Below, in pieces: positions 20,191 through 24,717 of a stretch of DNA of 24,717 nt (positions are counted from its first letter, which is position 1; each line of letters opens with the position of its first letter). The notes beneath the pieces are model-generated. The model did not search any database. It worked only from the letters and a program-made list of their open reading frames with translations, and had not been told where the DNA came from. A program made the position numbers and the translations under genes. This DNA is from CAZERT01 sp964630015 (GTDB lineage Bacteria; Patescibacteriota; Microgenomatia; UBA10105; UBA927). The stretch covers positions 1 to 24,717 of the forward strand of contig CAZVTJ010000010.1 of NCBI GenBank assembly GCA_964630015.1, in the 5' to 3' direction.

Positions 20191-20847
20191 ATGGAACACA
20201 TGAAAGATAATGTTTTTGTTATCGGAATTGCCGGTGGCACCGGTTCGGGTAAAACGACGGTTGCACGCGAGATTGCATCGGCGTTTGCATCATCCGACGT
20301 TGTGCTTTTGGAATTCGATCATTATTACCGGGATTTAACCCGCTTATCTCCCGAAATCCGCACAGCCATGAATTTTGACCATCCCGATTCCCTTGAAAGC
20401 GAATTACTTGTTTCCCACGTACGGGCGTTAAAACAAGGGGAATCCATCAACCGTCCATGCTACGATTTTAAGACCCATTCCCGGACAGCCGAAACGGTTG
20501 TCATCTGACCATCACCGGTTCTGATTATCGAAGGCATTCTGACATTCGTGTATCCGGAACTGCGAGATCTTTTGGACATGAAAATATTCGTGGACACGGA
20601 GGCAGACATCCGGTTTATCCGCCGGCTGGAACGGGATGTGAAGGAACGGGGGAGAAGTCTGGAAAATGTGGTTGCCCAATATACAGCGACGGTTCGTCCG
20701 ATGCATCTTGAATTCGTGGAGCCAAGCAAACGGTTTGCTGATATTATTATTCCGGAAGGCAGAAATGACATGGCGATGCATGCCTTAATTACGATGGTAA
20801 GCCAGCGCATTACCCATTCGCCAAAGCAAAATTCCACACCTTCATGA
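20191..20847 (+). pseudogene. udk: Uridine kinase interrupted by an in-frame TGA
   Basis: Seen: GIAGGTGSGKTTVAREIA (P-loop), FDHYYRDL, NFDHPDSLESELL, RPCYDFKTHSRTAETVVI, then TGA at 20506-20508, then in the same frame PSPVLIIEGILTF, KIFVDTEADIRFIRRLERDVKERGRS and QYTATVRPMHLEFVEPSKRFADIIIPEG. Together these give a normal-length uridine kinase (phosphorylates uridine/cytidine) with no frameshift or missing segment. The stop replaces a residue just before the Walker-B-like LIIEG strand, where relatives commonly have an acidic residue. Options: recent nonsense mutation, sequencing error or readthrough. AAGGA precedes the ATG at 20191; a longer in-frame start at 20092 sits behind a TATAAT box and would add 33 residues. 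The 3' end overlaps surE by four bases. Confidence 0.88.
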
Positions 20848-21650
20848 AACAAAAAATTTTATTAACCGGTGATGACGGATATAACAGTATCGGCATTCGC
20901 CTCCTTATCCATTTGCTTGCCGATTCATATGATTTAAACATTGCAGCTACCAAAGTCCAGCAAAGCGGGGTTGGGGGGAAGATTAACATGAAGGGCGGGG
21001 AAATCCGCGAAATTACTGTTGATGGAATTTCCGGAATATCCGTTGACGGATCACCGGTTGATGCGATTGAGTGTGCAAATGTGTATTACAAAGACAGGTT
21101 TGATTGGGTGATTTCAGGAATGAATCTAGGGGTAAATATTGGTGGATATAATATATCCTCTGGTACGTTTTCCGCAGCATTTTATTCCCTCTACAGTGAT
21201 ATAGCCTCGCGTGTTTTAGCAGTAAGCCTCGATATTGATCCAAGTTTGCATGGATATGCCCACAATGGCACGGATTCAATAACGCAATATTTAGAGTATC
21301 CTGGAGTTCCGCTTTCGCGTTTACTGCCGATAATTTTTTCGACACCTTGGTATGATGCTCCTTTATTTAACGTAAATTTTCCATACAGGGAAAAATATAA
21401 TCATAAGGTATCGATTACTTCGTTAAGGAGAAAGACGGAGGAGTATTGGTCTGGTCCTGTAGTCGATCTTGAAAATCAGCGGTTTTATTATCCTTCTCTT
21501 GACCATAAATCGGGTGACAGTGACATAACAAGCGATGCGGGAGCAATCGCACAGGGATACGTATCCGTTTCGCCGCTTTTTCCGTATATGGCACCGGAAG
21601 GACAGGATCGGCAGGAAAATATTCCCAAGGAAAGGATATTTTCCTTATGA
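20844..21650 (+). CDS. surE: SurE family 5'(3')-nucleotidase
   Basis: A protein of 268 residues. KILLTGDDGYNSIGIRLL carries the paired metal-binding aspartates (the usual TNDDG is TGDDG here); QQSGVGG and VISGMNLGVNIGGYNISSGTFSAAFYSL carry the remaining metal and phosphate sites. Known: SurE is a metal-dependent nucleoside-monophosphate and polyphosphate phosphatase. It overlaps udk by ATGA and the next gene by ATGA, so the three are translationally linked, which fits nucleotide-pool turnover. Bases about 21110-21470 are more AT-rich than the ends of the gene. Confidence 0.9.
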   Translation: MKQKILLTGDDGYNSIGIRLLIHLLADSYDLNIAATKVQQSGVGGKINMKGGEIREITVDGISGISVDGSPVDAIECANVYYKDRFDWVISGMNLGVNIGGYNISSGTFSAAFYSLYSDIASRVLAVSLDIDPSLHGYAHNGTDSITQYLEYPGVPLSRLLPIIFSTPWYDAPLFNVNFPYREKYNHKVSITSLRRKTEEYWSGPVVDLENQRFYYPSLDHKSGDSDITSDAGAIAQGYVSVSPLFPYMAPEGQDRQENIPKERIFSL

Positions 21651-22123
21651 TTACCTGTGCATTTGAAAATGGCGGCACCACATCTCTTCGGCATGTAACG
21701 GTTGATGCCATTGTGCAAAAAGACGGGCAAGTGTTGATGGTCCGTCGGAATCAGTCGTTGGTCGAAGGCGGCAAATGGGCAATCCCCGGCGGATTTTTGC
21801 AGCGGGATGAACGGCCGGAGGAAGGGGCGCTCCGGGAGTTAAAAGAGGAAACCGGATGGGACGGGCAAGATCCGCAATTATTTGTTGTGTGTTTATCCCC
21901 GCACAGGGCAAACGACACCCGGAATTGGCAAAACATCAATTTTGCTTATATCGTGACCGCGTCGGGACAAACGGGTAAACACGATTGGGAATCGACGGAT
22001 GTAGAGTGGTTTCCCCTTGATGGGTTGCCGGATGAATCCATGATCGCATTCGACCATGCAAACATCCTTCAGGCATTTGCAAAATATAAAAAATCCAGCC
22101 ATCCGATTCCCCTTATTTGGTAA
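21647..22123 (+). CDS. Nudix hydrolase
   Basis: A protein of 158 residues. The Nudix box at about 48-71 reads GGFLQRDERPEEGALREL then KEETGW, a complete Gx5Ex7REUxEExGU match. HVTVDAIVQKDGQVLMVRR is the usual first strand pair. Known: Nudix enzymes hydrolyse nucleoside diphosphates linked to other groups; RRNQSLVEGGKWAIPGG resembles ADP-ribose/NUDT-type members, but the substrate is not determined. It overlaps surE by four bases. Its downstream neighbour dnaG has its own -10 box. Confidence 0.93.
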   Translation: MITCAFENGGTTSLRHVTVDAIVQKDGQVLMVRRNQSLVEGGKWAIPGGFLQRDERPEEGALRELKEETGWDGQDPQLFVVCLSPHRANDTRNWQNINFAYIVTASGQTGKHDWESTDVEWFPLDGLPDESMIAFDHANILQAFAKYKKSSHPIPLIW

Positions 22124-22148
22124 TATCGCTGTTTCGGATTGTTTATGG

Positions 22149-22154
22149 TATGCT
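22149..22154 (+). promoter_or_regulatory. -10 box of dnaG
   Basis: TATGCT ends nine bases before the ATG at 22164, again a near-leaderless arrangement. Confidence 0.4.
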
Positions 22155-22163
22155 GCCGGTACG

Positions 22164-23936
22164 ATGAGCGATATTGATGAAATCAAAAGCAAAGTGGATA
22201 TTGTTTCCTACATTGGGAAAACCGTACCCCTGAAAAAGGCCGGCAGAAATTTCAAGGGGTTGTGTCCATTCCATAAGGAAAAAACTCCCTCGTTTATGGT
22301 GTCGCCCGACAGGCAGTCTTTTCATTGTTTTGGCTGTGGTGCCGGCGGATCGATTTTTGATTTCGTCATGAAGCTTCACCACGAGGAATTCGTGGATGCG
22401 CTGGAGGAACTGGCCGACGAAGCCGGAGTGAAACTAACCAGGTCGTTTGGTGAATCCCCGCAGGAAAAAAAGAAGAATGTGTTGTTGGAAATTCATGAAA
22501 AAGCCCAGGAGTATTACCACTATCTGTTAACCAAACATCGTCTTGGGGAAAACGCGATGCTGTATATTAAAAACCGTGGAATTACGGATAAATCCGTTGC
22601 GACATTTGGCATCGGATACAGCCCCAATAGTTGGGATGCGCTCACGAAATTTCTGCACAAAAAGGGATTTTCCGATGACAGTATCCTTTCTGCCGGTTTG
22701 GCAATATCGGGGAACCGGGGACTCTATGACCGGTTTCGTGGACGGATAATGTTTCCCCTTCGGGATGTCCGCGGGAGGACTGTCGGATTTTCCGGTCGCG
22801 CTTTGGACCCGACCGTGAAAGAGGCAAAATACATCAATACGTCCGAAACACCCATATACATAAAAGGAAATATGCTTTTTGGCCTTGATGTCACGAAGGA
22901 TGCGGTGGTCCGGGAAAATACCATCATTATCATGGAAGGGGAAGTGGATGTTATTTCTTCATTTCAGGAAGGCGTGGGAAACGTTGCGGCAATTAAGGGA
23001 TCCGCCCTTACGGAAGCGCAGGTTCACTTGATGCAGCGGTATTGCCAGCGGGTTGTATTCTGTCTTGATAGCGATATTGCGGGGGATGCCGCCGCCAGAC
23101 GGGGTATTGAAATCGCCGACGAAGCAGGACTGGATATGCGTGTTGTCCAACTTCCTGTGGGGAAGGATCCCGATGAAGCGGTCCGGATGGATCCTATGGG
23201 GTTTAAGAAAGCAATCCGTCAGGCAGTACCGGTATATGACTATATTCTTTCTTCTGCGATGAAACGGTTTGATACGGCGGATCCATACGGCAAAAAACAG
23301 GCAAGCGACGAACTCATGCCGATGTTGGTGAAAATTTCCAATCCCATCATCCAATCCCATTACATAAAAAAAGTATCCCAGCAGTTGGGTGTTGATGAAC
23401 AGACTATCCTCTCTGCCATGAAAAAAACACGTTTGCCGGTAGGCCGCATACCACACAAAGACGAACAGACAGCGGTACAAAAACCGGAACGGGTAAAACC
23501 GGAAGAATACTTATGTAGTTTGGTGTTTGCCGGCGATATCCGTGTCCTGTTGCCGGATATCACCCGGTTACTTCCCAGAATTTCCGATACTTCCATCCGG
23601 AGGATTTTGGAAAGTCTGGCAGCATGGGTGAGCACAGTGAGTGAGGCGGCAGTTGATTATGCGGAATTTGCAAAAACCCTTCCGTCGGAACTGATTTCCG
23701 TATTTGATCAGGCATACCTTCGGGATGTCTCGGATGTATCGGAAGATCCTGACCGGTTTCGGGCGGAATGGAAAAAAGTGGTTGGTGAAATCACGAAACA
23801 GGATATTTACGCCTCACTTCGGGAAAAGACAGCCCGGCTGCACGATCCTGCCATCGGTGAAACGGAATCCGAAACGATTGCACAGGAAATTGCCCAATTA
23901 ACCGCACAAATTCAGGCTCTGGAAAAATCCCTGTAG
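22164..23936 (+). CDS. dnaG: DNA primase DnaG
   Basis: A protein of 590 residues. The CHC2-type zinc ribbon is C34, H37, C55, C58 (CPFHKEKTPSF, HCFGCGAGGS). The catalytic core includes YIKNRGITDKSVATFGIGYSP and the RGRIMFPLRDVRGR strand; the TOPRIM domain follows with MEGEVDVIS (about 255-263) and VVFCLDSDIAGDAA (DxD). The C-terminal part (about 430-590) is a helicase-binding-like helical region. Known: DnaG makes RNA primers for replication. The ATG at 22164 fits the family start MSDIDEIKSKVDIVSYIG; a longer in-frame opening at 22056 lies inside the Nudix gene. rpoD follows, as in the macromolecular synthesis operon, but without rpsU. Confidence 0.97.
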   Translation: MSDIDEIKSKVDIVSYIGKTVPLKKAGRNFKGLCPFHKEKTPSFMVSPDRQSFHCFGCGAGGSIFDFVMKLHHEEFVDALEELADEAGVKLTRSFGESPQEKKKNVLLEIHEKAQEYYHYLLTKHRLGENAMLYIKNRGITDKSVATFGIGYSPNSWDALTKFLHKKGFSDDSILSAGLAISGNRGLYDRFRGRIMFPLRDVRGRTVGFSGRALDPTVKEAKYINTSETPIYIKGNMLFGLDVTKDAVVRENTIIIMEGEVDVISSFQEGVGNVAAIKGSALTEAQVHLMQRYCQRVVFCLDSDIAGDAAARRGIEIADEAGLDMRVVQLPVGKDPDEAVRMDPMGFKKAIRQAVPVYDYILSSAMKRFDTADPYGKKQASDELMPMLVKISNPIIQSHYIKKVSQQLGVDEQTILSAMKKTRLPVGRIPHKDEQTAVQKPERVKPEEYLCSLVFAGDIRVLLPDITRLLPRISDTSIRRILESLAAWVSTVSEAAVDYAEFAKTLPSELISVFDQAYLRDVSDVSEDPDRFRAEWKKVVGEITKQDIYASLREKTARLHDPAIGETESETIAQEIAQLTAQIQALEKSL

Positions 23937-23939
23937 ATT

Positions 23940-24002
23940 TGATACACTTGGGTGCCAAACGTGTTCAAGCGAAGTGTTGATGGGTCAAAACAACTGTTTT
24001 GA
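23940..24002 (+). promoter_or_regulatory. Extended -10 and leader hairpin upstream of rpoD
   Basis: TGATACACT (23940-23948, TGn plus TACACT) could start an rpoD transcript with a leader of about 70 bases. That leader contains a perfect hairpin TCAAAAC/GTTTTGA (23985-24002, loop AACT). This differs from the leaderless pattern of most genes here. Confidence 0.4.
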
Positions 24003-24025
24003 ACTATCCGCTCACGGTACACACT

Positions 24026-24717
24026 ATGCCAGCAAAATACAAAACCCTCACCGGCGTCGAAGACCTTATCAAGGAAGGTAAGGAAAACGGATTTATCTCC
24101 CAGGATGATATCCTCTATTTGTTCCCCAAACCGGAAGAACATATTTCCGAAATAGATGCACTCTATGATGTGCTCATTAAAAGCAATGTTGATGTGTTTG
24201 AAACCACGATGCAGGAAAACGAAAAGGATTCCGGCAAAAGCATCGAAGAGCTGGAAAAGGAAATCGAGGCACTGGTTAATGCCGGCAACGACGGCGTTTC
24301 CGATCCGGTCCGGATGTATCTTAAGGAAATCGGCCGTATTCCGCTCCTGACGTTTGAAGATGAAATTTCCCTTGCTAAACGGTACGAAAAAGGGGATAAG
24401 AAAGCAAAACGGATTTTGACGGAAAGCAACCTTCGTCTTGTCGTATCCATTGCGAAAAAATATATCGGACGGGGAATGTCGCTTCTGGATTTGATTCAGG
24501 AAGGAAACCAGGGACTTATCCGGGCCGTGGAAAAATATGACTGGAGAAAGGGATTCAAGTTTTCCACATACGCCACCTGGTGGATCCGCCAGGCAATCAC
24601 CCGGGCGATTGCGGACCAGGCACGTACAATCCGGATTCCCGTTCACATGGTGGAAACGATCAACCGGTTTTCCCGGATATCACGGCGTCTGATGCAGGAT
24701 TTGGGACGGGAACCACA
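24026..24717 (+). CDS. rpoD: Primary sigma factor RpoD (sigma-70), 3' end beyond window
   Basis: The first 230 residues are present; the gene runs off the window. A short sigma region 1.1-like segment (DLIKEGKENGFISQDDILYLFP) is followed by an acidic linker, then region 1.2 (DPVRMYLKEIGRIPLLT), region 2 (NLRLVVSIAKKY, GMSLLDLIQEGNQGLIRAV, FSTYATWWIRQAITRAI) and the start of region 3 (RTIRIPVHMVETINR). Known: this factor directs RNA polymerase to -35/-10 promoters; the FSTYATWWIRQ segment reads the -10 element. The N-terminal part is shorter than in Proteobacteria because the non-conserved insert is missing. It lies 89 bases after dnaG. Confidence 0.97.
   Translation, partial: MPAKYKTLTGVEDLIKEGKENGFISQDDILYLFPKPEEHISEIDALYDVLIKSNVDVFETTMQENEKDSGKSIEELEKEIEALVNAGNDGVSDPVRMYLKEIGRIPLLTFEDEISLAKRYEKGDKKAKRILTESNLRLVVSIAKKYIGRGMSLLDLIQEGNQGLIRAVEKYDWRKGFKFSTYATWWIRQAITRAIADQARTIRIPVHMVETINRFSRISRRLMQDLGREP

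Noticed and set aside
20506..20508. Genetic code change (TGA read as Gly or Trp) to explain the uridine kinase stop
   Set aside because: The bPH gene, first GIY-YIG gene, surE, the MazG-like gene and the HTH gene all end in TGA at family-consistent positions, three of them in ATGA overlaps with the next gene.
22056..22163. N-terminal extension of DnaG
   Set aside because: It lies within the end of the Nudix gene in another frame, and DnaG family proteins start at the 22164 ATG.

Overview
This window looks like a chromosomal stretch from a small-genome bacterium of the Candidate Phyla Radiation (Patescibacteria), possibly Microgenomates-like; the exact lineage cannot be fixed from sequence alone. 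The evidence is the gene repertoire: short, densely packed genes, two single-domain GIY-YIG proteins, a bPH protein / two-helix protein / phosphatase-like membrane cluster, a DUF2079 protein, a SpoIID protein outside any sporulation context, a standalone YqfO-insert domain, and tRNA genes that mostly lack an encoded CCA. TGA is a normal stop here (several genes end in it, three in ATGA overlaps), so the code is standard.

Layout. 1-4633: cell-envelope block (secreted SpoIID-type peptidoglycan protein, bPH-domain membrane protein, two-helix protein, large membrane-anchored phosphatase-like/beta-propeller-like protein). 4655-5623: trans-translation block, smpB followed by the tmRNA gene, whose tag is unusually long and reads as a leucine zipper. 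5624-8522: GIY-YIG protein, ComF-like phosphoribosyltransferase, thiamine pyrophosphokinase, two serine tRNAs, a second GIY-YIG protein and a small ArsR-type regulator, with many palindromes. 8649-10382: YjjX NTPase, nitroreductase and a membrane protein. 10471-14762: an AT-richer accessory island with an HTH/LAGLIDADG-like protein, a tRNA-Arg/tRNA-Ser pair, a tRNA-Gln 3'-end relic and, on the minus strand, a radical SAM/SPASM, GHMP kinase and 2H phosphoesterase cassette. 14763-17425: surface-glycan module (DUF2079, GT2 polyprenyl glycosyltransferase, LAB_N protein). 17436-20083: small housekeeping enzymes, a second tRNA-Arg/tRNA-Ser pair and a BaiN-type flavoprotein. 20092-22123: uridine kinase interrupted by an in-frame TGA, SurE and a Nudix hydrolase, overlapping head to tail. 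22164-end: dnaG and the start of rpoD, the replication/transcription pair of the classical macromolecular synthesis operon.

Expression logic. Many operon-head genes have a TATAAT/TACAAT/TATACT box ending only 6-10 bases before the ATG, implying leaderless or nearly leaderless mRNAs, whereas some internal genes carry Shine-Dalgarno sequences or ATGA overlaps. The tRNA genes also have -10 boxes very close to their mature 5' ends.

The items most worth a second look are the leucine-zipper tmRNA tag, the minus-strand radical SAM/GHMP/2H cassette beside a tRNA-Gln relic, the uridine kinase TGA, and the palindrome arrays directly upstream of both GIY-YIG genes.
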